Source of the DNA: Microcaldota archaeon
GTDB lineage: Archaea > Micrarchaeota > Micrarchaeia > Anstonellales > Bilamarchaeaceae
Direction of reading: 5' to 3'
DNA length: 64,000 nucleotides
Assembly (NCBI GenBank): GCA_023129075.1
Contig: JAGMCT010000012.1
Coordinates: forward strand, 16,849-80,848
Position numbers and translations under genes: made by a program. Below the pieces are notes generated by a model, which worked only from the letters and a program-made list of their open reading frames with translations, made no database searches and was not told the DNA's origin. Shown piece after piece: positions 8,327 through 15,866 of this stretch (positions are counted from its first letter, which is position 1; each line of letters starts with the position of its first letter).

Positions 8327-8994
8327 ACCTCAACAATAAGATTGTTTTCTATAATCCTGATAATCTTCTCTTCTATTTCCTTTAATATTTTTTCTCCCTC
8401 TTCCTTTGAGATATTCTCAACATTTCCAATATATCCGGAAGGAGTAAACAGTTTCTCAGGGGTAGGAATTACAACTCCAAGGTAATCCTTTCTCTCTTCC
8501 TGCACTGGTGTTTCCTTTAATTTTCCCCCAAGTGCAAGATAGAGTGCAGATTCCACCCTGTCCGCATGTCCTGCTTCAGCTTCTGTAAGCCTCCACCATT
8601 CAATTACATTTGCCCTGAAATCCCCTTTGAGTTCCTTAAGGGCGCTCTTTATTATGGATGTGTTTCCTCCATGTCCGCTCAGAATAAGAAATTTCCTGAA
8701 TCCGGATCTTAGAAGTTCTTTTACAATATCCTTCACTATATTATATAAGGTTCTTGAGGTAAGACTTATTGCTCCGGGATACTTTCTTAATGTATATACA
8801 TATCCAAAAGGAACAGTTGGAAAAACAACCACATCCTCTCTTTCCCCAAGCCTCTCAGCCATTTTTGTAGGGATATAACTGTCTATCTCAAGAGGAAGAT
8901 GTTTTCCATGGGGCTCCAAAGCCCCAAAAACTAATAGTGCAGTCTTATCCTTGTGTTTTTCAAATTCTTCCCAATTCAGTTTTTCAGCAAACAT
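8323..8994 (-). CDS. Creatininase-family amidohydrolase (ArfB-like)
   Basis: 223 residues. The metal-binding start G-A-L-E-P-H-G-K-H-L-P-L-E-I-D (Glu27, His29, Asp38) and the S-G-H-G-G-N turn are creatininase-family hallmarks. The usual H-A-G-E-x-E-T-S segment appears as H-A-D-R-V-E-S-A. In archaea without creatine metabolism this family includes ArfB, the formamide hydrolase of riboflavin and F420 precursor synthesis, so that is the best guess; the ribosomal-operon location gives no independent support. ATG-TGA overlap with NAC and a 2-nt gap from rps3ae point to one transcript. Confidence 0.78.
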   Translation of the reverse strand: MFAEKLNWEEFEKHKDKTALLVFGALEPHGKHLPLEIDSYIPTKMAERLGEREDVVVFPTVPFGYVYTLRKYPGAISLTSRTLYNIVKDIVKELLRSGFRKFLILSGHGGNTSIIKSALKELKGDFRANVIEWWRLTEAEAGHADRVESALYLALGGKLKETPVQEERKDYLGVVIPTPEKLFTPSGYIGNVENISKEEGEKILKEIEEKIIRIIENNLIVEV

Positions 8995-8996
8995 GA

Positions 8997-9587
8997 TTAT
9001 GCAAGCTCCTCAAATAATTCGGTTTTTTTGAATTCAACTCTTTTCATTGGTGTTACTGTCTTTAGTCTGTTGAATAGCCTTGTAGCCATCTTTCCATAAA
9101 TAATGTCATCCATAAGGGTTTTGTAATCTGCTTCTTTTGTTGCATTCATTACCTCTTCAAGCAGAGCAGTTTTCACATTCTTCTTCATGGTCTGGCTTAT
9201 CTTTTCCCTTGTTATTGCAACTATTTTCAATCTGACTTTTTTATCATCTTTTGTAGTTATATCCATAACACTGCTGAGAAGGCTTCTCCTTCTTCTTGCC
9301 AGTGTTTTTATGTAATTAGGTGAGAGTTCGTGCCCTATAAGAGAAGTGTATGCATTGTTTCCTTTTACTTCTTTTACCCTTAGTTTGAGTGTTGTGTAAA
9401 GATTTGCCTGGCTAAATTTTCCTGTTATGTCACAAAGGGATATCGGAACTATTCTGTTGATAAGAGCATCCTCATCCGTTCCTGTTATCTCTCCAAGTTC
9501 TTTTGATTCAAATGCTTCAGGAGCAATAACAGTATACCAGTGCTTTATCTTTTTCTTTTCAGTCTTTTTTCTTCTTTTTATTGCCAT
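8997..9587 (-). CDS. rps3ae: 30S ribosomal protein eS1 (S3Ae)
   Basis: 196 residues, the standard length of archaeal S3Ae, a small-subunit protein near the mRNA exit channel. The basic N-terminus, the segments W-Y-T-V-I-A-P and I-P-I-S-L-C-D-I-T, and Y-I-K-T-L-A-R-R-R-R-S are all typical. The family is found only in archaea and eukaryotes, which supports the archaeal assignment. It follows rps15 after 8 nt in the minus-strand operon. Confidence 0.94.
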   Translation of the reverse strand: MAIKRRKKTEKKKIKHWYTVIAPEAFESKELGEITGTDEDALINRIVPISLCDITGKFSQANLYTTLKLRVKEVKGNNAYTSLIGHELSPNYIKTLARRRRSLLSSVMDITTKDDKKVRLKIVAITREKISQTMKKNVKTALLEEVMNATKEADYKTLMDDIIYGKMATRLFNRLKTVTPMKRVEFKKTELFEELA

Positions 9588-9595
9588 TAATTCAC

Positions 9596-10051
9596 CTATT
9601 TAATGAGTAATGCTGCCGTCTCTGGGTCATATTTCCAGCCGGTTGGAATCTTCCCTTCTTTTTTGTAATACTTTGCAGACCTGTGTATCTTTGATTCAAC
9701 ATGTTTTAGCTTCACCTTGTTGCTCAAATCCGGTTTGTTGGTTTTCAGGTGCGCCCTCATTTTTATTGCTTTTTTAATAAGACTAAGCAAATCATCAGGG
9801 AATTTTGGGAGAAGATTCTCCTCTTCAAGGAATTTTGAGATGCTCTTCTTAAGAACAATTTCTGCAAGCGGAATTGCATATTCATCTCTGAGCATGTGCC
9901 CTATTCTTGTAGGACCAAATCCTTCAGTTGCAAGTTTTCTTATGATGTCTTTTATCTCTTCCTCTTTATAGTTGACTCCTTCAGGTATTGAAAGTACCTT
10001 TGGTTTTCGTGAGCCAGCCTTACCTTTTTTCTTTGAATGTAACTTTGCCAT
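9596..10051 (-). CDS. rps15: 30S ribosomal protein uS15
   Basis: 151 residues from the ATG at 10051, giving the archaeal/eukaryotic long form that begins M-A-K-L-H-S-K-K-K-G. An upstream in-frame ATG would add 41 residues unrelated to the family, so it is rejected. The S15 core (K-M-R-A-H-L-K-T-N and K-L-K-H-V-E-S-K-I-H-R, then Y-Y-K-K-E-G-K-I-P-x-x-W-K-Y) binds 16S rRNA. A GGTGTAG stretch precedes the chosen ATG. The first 32 nt overlap the end of the ITPase gene in another frame. Confidence 0.94.
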   Translation of the reverse strand: MAKLHSKKKGKAGSRKPKVLSIPEGVNYKEEEIKDIIRKLATEGFGPTRIGHMLRDEYAIPLAEIVLKKSISKFLEEENLLPKFPDDLLSLIKKAIKMRAHLKTNKPDLSNKVKLKHVESKIHRSAKYYKKEGKIPTGWKYDPETAALLIK

Positions 10052-10589
10052 TTCTACACCAACTAACAAAATTTTTGAATGCTCTCTTTCTATGTGACAT
10101 AAGGTTTTTAAATACTGCGTCTTCTGAAAATGTTTTTTTCCTTCCTTCTGGTATGAATATTGGGTCATACCCAAATCCCTGCTTTCCTTTCTCTTTTTTT
10201 GCTATTTTTCCTTTTACAATTCCTGAGAAAAGTTTTACCCCTCTTCCGTTTGTATATGCTATTACTGATTTGAAATATGCTTTTCTATTTTTTTCCACAA
10301 GCCTTAGAATTCCTTTATTTCCGAGCTTTTTGAAAACCCATGCAGAATAAGGTCCTGGGAAGCCTTCTAACCCTTCAATAAAAAGCCCGGCATCTTCTAC
10401 TATCAACGGTTTCCCAACCTTCTTATACGCCTTTAAGGCGGAATCTTTAGCTATTTCCTCAAGGTTCTCAGCCCTTTTTTCCTCTATATTCAGCTTTCTT
10501 CCCTTTACTTTTATGCCTGCCTCTTTAAGTATCTCTTTTGCTTCCTTAAGTTTTCCTTTATTAGAGGTTACAAAGATTATTTCCTTCAT
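10020..10589 (-). CDS. rdgB: XTP/dITP pyrophosphatase (HAM1/RdgB family)
   Basis: 189 residues. The start F-V-T-S-N-K-G-K-L-K-E-A, the middle V-E-D-A-G-L-F-I, G-P-Y-S-A-W-V and F-G-Y-D-P-I-F-I-P-E-G, and the end S-H-R-K-R-A-F are the complete family signature. The enzyme removes non-canonical purine nucleotides (XTP, dITP) from the nucleotide pool. It follows the GMP synthase amidotransferase by 4 nt, a pairing consistent with purine metabolism. Its last 32 nt overlap the start of rps15, so the two are translationally linked. Confidence 0.93.
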   Translation of the reverse strand: MKEIIFVTSNKGKLKEAKEILKEAGIKVKGRKLNIEEKRAENLEEIAKDSALKAYKKVGKPLIVEDAGLFIEGLEGFPGPYSAWVFKKLGNKGILRLVEKNRKAYFKSVIAYTNGRGVKLFSGIVKGKIAKKEKGKQGFGYDPIFIPEGRKKTFSEDAVFKNLMSHRKRAFKNFVSWCRNGKVTFKEKR

Positions 10590-10593
10590 AAAT

Positions 10594-11166
10594 TCACTTC
10601 ACAAGAGAAACAAAATTCTTGTACATTTCTTCCCCATGCTCGGTATGCCATACCTCAGGATGAAACTGCACCCCAAAAATATTCTTTTCTTTATGTTTCA
10701 TTGCTTCTACAGGGCATTTTTCAGAATGTGCAAGCGAAACAAATCCCTCCGGCAGACCCTTTACCTCATCAAAATGAGATGTCCATACCTGGAGTTCTCC
10801 TTTAATTCCCTTAAAAAGAAGGTCTTCCTCGTCTATAAATACCTTTCCAAGCCCATATTCTGCACTTGGGCCCTTTCCTACCTTTCCACCGAGTACATGC
10901 GCAATTAATTGGTGCCCGTAGCATATTCCGAGCAAAGGGATGTTCCATCCTTTATAAACCTCTTTTATAATCCTGCTTCCAAGAGAATTCTCATCCTTGA
11001 ATACTGAGGAAGGGCCTCCGCTCAGGATAATTGCACAGGGATTTTTTTCCTTTATCTCTTTAAAAGAAATAGTGTTGCTAATAATCTCAACCTTGATATC
11101 CAATTCCCTTATGGTTCTCTTTATGAGATGTGTATATTGCGAACCGTTGTCAATTATTATTATCAA
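10594..11166 (-). CDS. guaAA: GMP synthase, glutamine amidotransferase subunit
   Basis: 190 residues, a stand-alone class I glutamine amidotransferase as in most archaea, where the ATP-pyrophosphatase half is a separate gene (not in this window). The nucleophile lies in G-I-C-Y-G-H-Q (Cys82), with the His/Glu pair in F-H-P-E (His169, Glu171). The S-G-G-P-S-S-V oxyanion-side loop and D-N-G-S-Q-Y-T start identify the GuaA-type subunit that supplies ammonia to amidate XMP. It is the first gene of the six-gene minus-strand operon ending with NAC. Confidence 0.93.
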   Translation of the reverse strand: MIIIIDNGSQYTHLIKRTIRELDIKVEIISNTISFKEIKEKNPCAIILSGGPSSVFKDENSLGSRIIKEVYKGWNIPLLGICYGHQLIAHVLGGKVGKGPSAEYGLGKVFIDEEDLLFKGIKGELQVWTSHFDEVKGLPEGFVSLAHSEKCPVEAMKHKEKNIFGVQFHPEVWHTEHGEEMYKNFVSLVK

Positions 11167-11280
11167 AGAATCAACCTTGAAAATCTATAAGGGATATCTT
11201 TTTAATAGCTTTCAGGAAAATACATTTAAGGTGATTAAATAACACAAACGTTTATAAACTATAACATTCATAATATTATC

Positions 11281-11802
11281 ATGAGAAAAATAAGAAATAC
11301 TCAAAAAAGGGCTGTTCCGATTCACAAAAAGGGAATAATTCCTAAATTAGGAGAGAAATATAGATATGACTGCGATAGACCAAAGCCTTTTGTTGTTGAT
11401 GATAACGGCAATCCTTTAACTCCCATTCCCGTAATAAAGAAAGAAGAAGCAAGAAAGCCAAAAGTTATTATAGACCCTAACATTATTATAGAATACGAAA
11501 GAGAAAAGAAGAAAAGAAAAGAAGAAGAGAAAAGACCAAGAAAACATATTCATGAAGAAGAACCGAATAAGAATACTACTTCTTTAAAAGATATGGAAAA
11601 ATTGGGATGTGGTTCCTCTTATTATCCAGGCACGGAGATAATAGACCAGGAAACAGGCATAGGTCCAACCGATTCAATTTTGGATATAGATGAAGGGGAA
11701 AATGATGATGAAGATATGGGCTTCCCGGTTATAGAAGATAGAAAAGAGTCAGGGGACGAAAAAAGAAGGAGAAAAAAAGAAAGAGAAACCCCAAAATTGT
11801 GA
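11281..11802 (+). CDS. Hypothetical protein, highly charged and low complexity
   Basis: 173 residues with no recognisable domain. The first 60 residues are basic with a few Pro and Tyr. Residues 75-95 are a Lys/Glu/Arg run, followed by a patch with Gly-Cys-Gly-Ser-Ser-Tyr-Tyr-Pro-Gly, then an acidic stretch and a basic tail. The composition suggests a largely disordered protein. The steady frame, purine-rich codons and an isolated position with its own upstream AT-rich region favour a real gene, but the evidence is weak. Confidence 0.45.
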   Translation: MRKIRNTQKRAVPIHKKGIIPKLGEKYRYDCDRPKPFVVDDNGNPLTPIPVIKKEEARKPKVIIDPNIIIEYEREKKKRKEEEKRPRKHIHEEEPNKNTTSLKDMEKLGCGSSYYPGTEIIDQETGIGPTDSILDIDEGENDDEDMGFPVIEDRKESGDEKRRRKKERETPKL

Positions 11803-11881
11803 AGTTTCCTTACTATTCCTTTAATTGTTCAATCAATAAAACAAATTCCTTTTTTAATTCTTCTTTTCATCTTGAAAACAA

Positions 11882-13270
11882 ATGATAAGGAAAAGGTATG
11901 GGAAAAGCAAAAAATATTCCATCGTAGATGGTGCTTCTTATTCTGCAATGTCAGGACTTGTAGATACTTATATTCCTGCATTTCTTGTTGAACTTGGAAG
12001 CAGTAATTTTTTGATAGGCGCCCTTTCTGCTCTTCCTCAATTTGCAAGCGCCCTATCTCAATTTTTTATAATTCCAATAATGAAAAGATTTAATACAAGA
12101 AAGGGGTTGAATGTGCTTTTTGCATTATTCCAGGCGCTGACAATCCTTATCATAGCTTTGCTTGCCCTCTCCAATCTCAACCCAAATTTCATTGCCGTAA
12201 CTACCGTAATCATCTATTCCTTTTACTTCATGTTTGTTACCTTTCCACATCCTGCATGGGGGAGCTGGATGAATGACCTTGTTCCTCAAAAGGAAAGGGC
12301 GGAGTTCTTTTCAGTAAGGCAGAAATTCAGCAACACAACCCTGTTTCTTTCCACTGCAATAGGAGGGCTTGCGCTTGAATTCTTTGCAGGCTTTAACATG
12401 TTTCTTGGATTTGGGATAATATTTCTTGCAGGCCTTTTGTTTAGACTGGTTTCCACCCTTTCTCTTTCCAGAATGAAGGAGCCCTCTAGAGATATGAAGA
12501 AGATTAAGGAGCTCAACCTTTCCTATATTCTTAAGGAAGACCCTGCAAAACTCAATCTGCTCATTTACCTTGGCCTTAGTATGTTTGCAGTAAAGTTAGC
12601 AGCTCCTTTCTTTGTTGTTTTTTCTCTTGAAATTCTTAATTTTACTCTTTTGGATTATGGTCTGCTTATGACAGCTTCCATCATAACAAGGGTTTTCACC
12701 CTTTCTTACTGGGCAAAGATAATAGACAGGTTCGGAAATAAAACCTGCCTTTATGCAACAGGCCTTATGATATCATTAGCGCCGATACTCTGGATACTTT
12801 TCCCAAATTTCATAGCACTTCTCTTTGTTCAGATATTTACTGGTTTTGTATGGGGCGGGTTTGAACTGGTTTCACTTAACTATGTTCTTTCTTCAGAAAA
12901 GGCAGATAAAGAACCCTCTTTTGTTGCACTTTACAATACAATGAACGGTTTTTTCCTCGGTCTTGGTTCAATTACAGGAGGTTTGTTTCTTACTGTTTTT
13001 TCCTCATTCACCTTCTTCGGTTTGACAAGCATCTCCCTTTTGTTCATTCTTTCAGGAATCCTTAGATTCATACCTGCATTTATTATGATTCCAAGGATGA
13101 AGGAGGCTATGCACATAAAACCTTTCAACCACCGTAATATTCTCCGGAGGATTATTGTATTCTATCCTGCACAGGGCATAATCAGCAAATTAACCCATGC
13201 TTTTAATTTCATAGAAACAGAAGGAAAAAAGACGGAAAAAGACCTGAAAAAGACATCATCCCTTATGTAA
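11882..13270 (+). CDS. MFS-type membrane transporter
   Basis: 462 residues with about eleven to twelve hydrophobic segments in two halves, the pattern of the major facilitator superfamily. An N-terminal basic stretch precedes the first helix (S-A-M-S-G-L-V-D-T-Y). The loop after helix 4 has P-Q-K-E-R-A-E-F-F-S-V-R, resembling the cytoplasmic loop of MFS proteins with a P-x-x-x-R pattern. The substrate cannot be inferred. A TTTTTTAAT box about 27 nt upstream fits a leaderless start. The 3' end overlaps the convergent maf gene by 15 nt. Confidence 0.8.
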   Translation: MIRKRYGKSKKYSIVDGASYSAMSGLVDTYIPAFLVELGSSNFLIGALSALPQFASALSQFFIIPIMKRFNTRKGLNVLFALFQALTILIIALLALSNLNPNFIAVTTVIIYSFYFMFVTFPHPAWGSWMNDLVPQKERAEFFSVRQKFSNTTLFLSTAIGGLALEFFAGFNMFLGFGIIFLAGLLFRLVSTLSLSRMKEPSRDMKKIKELNLSYILKEDPAKLNLLIYLGLSMFAVKLAAPFFVVFSLEILNFTLLDYGLLMTASIITRVFTLSYWAKIIDRFGNKTCLYATGLMISLAPILWILFPNFIALLFVQIFTGFVWGGFELVSLNYVLSSEKADKEPSFVALYNTMNGFFLGLGSITGGLFLTVFSSFTFFGLTSISLLFILSGILRFIPAFIMIPRMKEAMHIKPFNHRNILRRIIVFYPAQGIISKLTHAFNFIETEGKKTEKDLKKTSSLM

Positions 13271-13783
13271 AAGTTTCTTTAATACTCTAGTGCTCATTCC
13301 GAGTACATTTTCCCAGTCCCCTACATACAGCTCAACCATTTTCCATTTCTTATCTGCAATAGTATAAGCCCCTGCCTTGTCATACGGCAGGTCTGTATTT
13401 ATATATTCCTCAATCTCTTCATCGCTTATCTCCCTTATTTTTACAAGAGTAGTAGTTATCTCGTTTTCAATCCTTCCATTTTTTCTTACCGCAATACAAC
13501 TCACTACCATATGCCATCTGTTTCTAATCCTTTTGAGGATTTCTTCTGCCTCCTTTTTATTCTTCGGTTTTCCAAGCACTTTCCCATCCATATATACGAT
13601 GGTATCTCCTGCAATTGCATCCCCTTCCACAGCCTCAAGCTTCCTTAGTGCGTTCTCTTTTACTACCTCTTCTGGAAGTCCCTCTTTCACTTCCTCAACC
13701 CCCATAGGCATTACTATAAATTCAATCCCAAGTTTTTTCATTAATTCGGCTCTTCTTTTTGATGCAGAAGCAAGTATTATCAT
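13256..13783 (-). CDS. maf: Maf-family nucleotide pyrophosphatase
   Basis: 175 residues. The start I-L-A-S-A-S-K-R-R-A-E-L-M-K-K-L-G is the Maf signature, followed by K-E-N-A-L-R-K-L-E-A, A-G-D-T-I-V-Y-M-D-G-K-V-L-G-K-P and D-K-A-G-A-Y-T-I. Maf proteins hydrolyse nucleoside triphosphates such as dTTP, UTP or modified forms, and act in nucleotide-pool cleaning or division control. The E-P/E-x-x before the D-K-A-G motif is T-D-L-P here, a small variation. It starts from a TATA box shared with the divergent gene at 13836. Confidence 0.9.
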   Translation of the reverse strand: MIILASASKRRAELMKKLGIEFIVMPMGVEEVKEGLPEEVVKENALRKLEAVEGDAIAGDTIVYMDGKVLGKPKNKKEAEEILKRIRNRWHMVVSCIAVRKNGRIENEITTTLVKIREISDEEIEEYINTDLPYDKAGAYTIADKKWKMVELYVGDWENVLGMSTRVLKKLLHKG

Positions 13784-13803
13784 ATCAGCAAGAATACCTT
13801 AAG

Positions 13804-13814
13804 GATTTATATCT
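13804..13814. promoter_or_regulatory. Shared bidirectional TATA box (maf and the 13836 gene)
   Basis: The nearly symmetrical box GGATTTATATC reads as a TATA box on both strands. Its centre is 26 nt from the maf ATG (13783, minus strand) and 27 nt from the ATG at 13836 (plus strand), the leaderless spacing for both. Only 52 bp separate the two start codons and no second candidate box is visible. Confidence 0.5.
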
Positions 13815-13835
13815 TTTACTCTTTGAACATTAATT

Positions 13836-14228
13836 ATGGAATACAAAAAATATCCTGAGAGAACTCTTAGGCATTGGATTTCGGCGCCGTTCATCTATGG
13901 TTTGATGTTCCCTATGCTTTTGTGGGACATCTCGCTTGAAATCTACCACCAGATTTGTTTCAGGCTTTACCGAATTCCTTTGGTTCCGCGGGAATTCTAT
14001 ATACAGATAGACAGACAAAGATTAAGCTACCTCCCTTGGTACGAAAAGATAACCTGCGCCTACTGCGGTTATGCAAACGGCCTTGCTAGCTACTCAATGC
14101 GAATCGCAGGGGAAACCGAGAAATACTGGTGTTCAATAAAACACAAGAAAAAGAAGGGCTTTTTTGAGCCAGAGCACCACAAGGATTTCATAGAATACGG
14201 GGATGACGAGGCGTACAAGAAACTTTAA
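13836..14228 (+). CDS. Conserved hypothetical protein with W-Y-E-K-x-x-C-x-Y-C-G-Y-A-N motif
   Basis: 130 residues. An N-terminal hydrophobic stretch (about residues 15-35) is followed by a basic segment and the strongly patterned W-Y-E-K-I-T-C-A-Y-C-G-Y-A-N-G, then Y-W-C-S-I-K-H. Three Cys and a His in this arrangement could bind a metal or iron-sulfur centre. The motif is familiar from short uncharacterised bacterial membrane-associated proteins, where the equivalent is W-(W/Y)-E-K-x-N-C-x-Y-C-G-Y-A-N. Function unknown; transfer from bacteria is possible. Confidence 0.7.
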   Translation: MEYKKYPERTLRHWISAPFIYGLMFPMLLWDISLEIYHQICFRLYRIPLVPREFYIQIDRQRLSYLPWYEKITCAYCGYANGLASYSMRIAGETEKYWCSIKHKKKKGFFEPEHHKDFIEYGDDEAYKKL

Positions 14229-14252
14229 AGTTTTCCTTCTATGGATTAACCA

Positions 14253-15323
14253 ATGAAATCCAAAAAGGCCAAATTCCCGTTTCTTGCGGTTTCGTTTATT
14301 TTCTTTATTATACTAACCTTTGGAATATTCATTTTTCAATTTTTCAGCATAGAGACTCTGAAGAACGAGCTTGCAGATGCAAATGAACAGCTCAGCACAC
14401 TGCAGGAGACTGCTGCACTCCAAAATACGCATTTCTCCGAATTGGAAAAAGAGCAGGAGAATACAAAGCAAGAATTGGATTCAAGGATTAATTCCCTTTC
14501 TGCAGAATTGAACAATACAAGGAATATGTTGGAATACCTGCAGGCTAATTTCACCTCCTTTGAGGAGGAATATATAAGTTTGCAGGAAGATTATGAAAAC
14601 CTACAGGTGAATTATGCGGAGAAAGAACAGGAATACGTTGCTCTTATGGGTGAGATAGAAGACTTTGAGCAGACGCTTGAGGAAAAGATGTTCTGGTATA
14701 CTGCAAATTCAGATTTTGATAATTCAGGAGAGAGGTTTCTTAGAAAAGTGAGAATAAATTGTATTGATGGAAGCAGTCTGAATATGCCCTGCCTTTATAC
14801 AATGCTTGAAGACCTGGATTATGAATATATAAGTGAAAAGGGGGACATGATAAAATCACTTGAGCAATTTGAGAAGGCTAAAGGCGGAGACTGCGAGGAT
14901 TGGGCTCTTTTTGTAAAAGCCATGGTAAACCATTTTGAAAATGAAGAGGGGGTGAAAAAACTCCGCATCATGAATCGTGAAGAAGAGGGCCACTTCACTA
15001 TATATATAAAAGACAATGTAGAATATTTTTATCCCTATGATTCAATGATTGTGGATATAGAAGACTTGAGAGTTGCGTGTTTTTCTATTTCTGAATATGA
15101 AGGCCACTGCGTTCTTGTCTCTGACAACATCTTATTTGAGCCCAGAGGGGGCTATTTCCTAAATGAGGTTCAGATGGAAGGAAATGAGTATATAATTGAT
15201 GAAGGGGGTTACATAGACGTCTTGATAAACAATGAAGATATATATGTAGCAACAGAAGAAGGGTGGATTTCATATGCCTTTTTTATAGAAAAATTACAGA
15301 GCATTACAGGGAATTCTGAGTAG
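14253..15323 (+). CDS. Membrane-anchored coiled coil with transglutaminase-like domain
   Basis: 356 residues. One N-terminal membrane helix (about residues 8-28) is followed by a long heptad-patterned coiled coil (about 30-140) and a C-terminal papain-fold domain. The catalytic region is G-G-D-C-E-D-W-A-L (Cys214), then G-H-F-T-I-Y-I (His247) and F-Y-P-Y-D-S supplying an acidic residue, the order seen in transglutaminase-like proteases. The topology puts the enzyme outside the membrane, suggesting action on cell-surface proteins or peptides. An archaeal cell-envelope role is inferred. Confidence 0.75.
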   Translation: MKSKKAKFPFLAVSFIFFIILTFGIFIFQFFSIETLKNELADANEQLSTLQETAALQNTHFSELEKEQENTKQELDSRINSLSAELNNTRNMLEYLQANFTSFEEEYISLQEDYENLQVNYAEKEQEYVALMGEIEDFEQTLEEKMFWYTANSDFDNSGERFLRKVRINCIDGSSLNMPCLYTMLEDLDYEYISEKGDMIKSLEQFEKAKGGDCEDWALFVKAMVNHFENEEGVKKLRIMNREEEGHFTIYIKDNVEYFYPYDSMIVDIEDLRVACFSISEYEGHCVLVSDNILFEPRGGYFLNEVQMEGNEYIIDEGGYIDVLINNEDIYVATEEGWISYAFFIEKLQSITGNSE

Positions 15324-15367
15324 AAACCCAGCAAAAGATATTTAAACCTCCTTTGAGAAATTATTCT

Positions 15368-15790
15368 ATGGCAGATTTCAGCTATATTCCTTTCAAGAAA
15401 AAGAAGAACGAGGCGGTTATTGAGCTTAAAGAGAAAAGCGAGGTTGTGGTTGAGCTTATCAAGAAAGAGGAAAAGGAACCTGCATATATAATAATCATGA
15501 AAATGACAGGGAAGCAGTGGAAGGAATTGCAGAAGAAGGGAGGAATAAAAGACATTTTCCATCTTGCAAAGGTTCTTGATGATGCCAGATACGAAAAAAG
15601 TTTTGATTTTGAGATAAGAAAAATCCTTTCAGAAACTGAGTATGCCTTTGAAAATTTCAAAAGCTTCACAAATTATCTTACAAAGTTCGGGGAGCATTTC
15701 AAATATAATTATGACCTTAAGGTTACTGCACATCCCGAAGAGAAGGTTAAGCAGAAGGAGAAAAAGAAACCTGTGCTTGCAAAAAGGTAG
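15368..15790 (+). CDS. Hypothetical basic protein
   Basis: 140 residues from the ATG at 15368, chosen because a TATTTAAAC box at about 15339-15347 lies 25 nt upstream; an in-frame start five codons earlier would fall before the expected transcription start. No known domain. It has a short beta-rich N-terminus, a helical middle (K-Q-W-K-E-L-Q-K-K-G-G) and a Lys-rich tail ending K-K-K-P-V-L-A-K-R. The basic tail suggests nucleic-acid contact; nothing more can be said. Confidence 0.55.
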   Translation: MADFSYIPFKKKKNEAVIELKEKSEVVVELIKKEEKEPAYIIIMKMTGKQWKELQKKGGIKDIFHLAKVLDDARYEKSFDFEIRKILSETEYAFENFKSFTNYLTKFGEHFKYNYDLKVTAHPEEKVKQKEKKKPVLAKR

Positions 15791-15813
15791 AATTCTTCCA
15801 GAATATCTCACAA

Positions 15814-15866
15814 ATGTTTAAAAAGCTAATCAGTTTTATCCCTACAGAGCTTAAGGAGGAAAGAAA
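15814..15866 (+). promoter_or_regulatory. metK promoter and Shine-Dalgarno leader
   Basis: A TGTTTAAAAA box at about 15814-15823 is followed by a leader of roughly 25 nt that carries a strong AAGGAGG site (about 15852-15858), six to eight nt before the metK ATG. Most neighbouring genes are leaderless or use GGTGA, so metK has a more bacterial-looking leader. No riboswitch-like structure is apparent in so short a leader. Confidence 0.5.
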
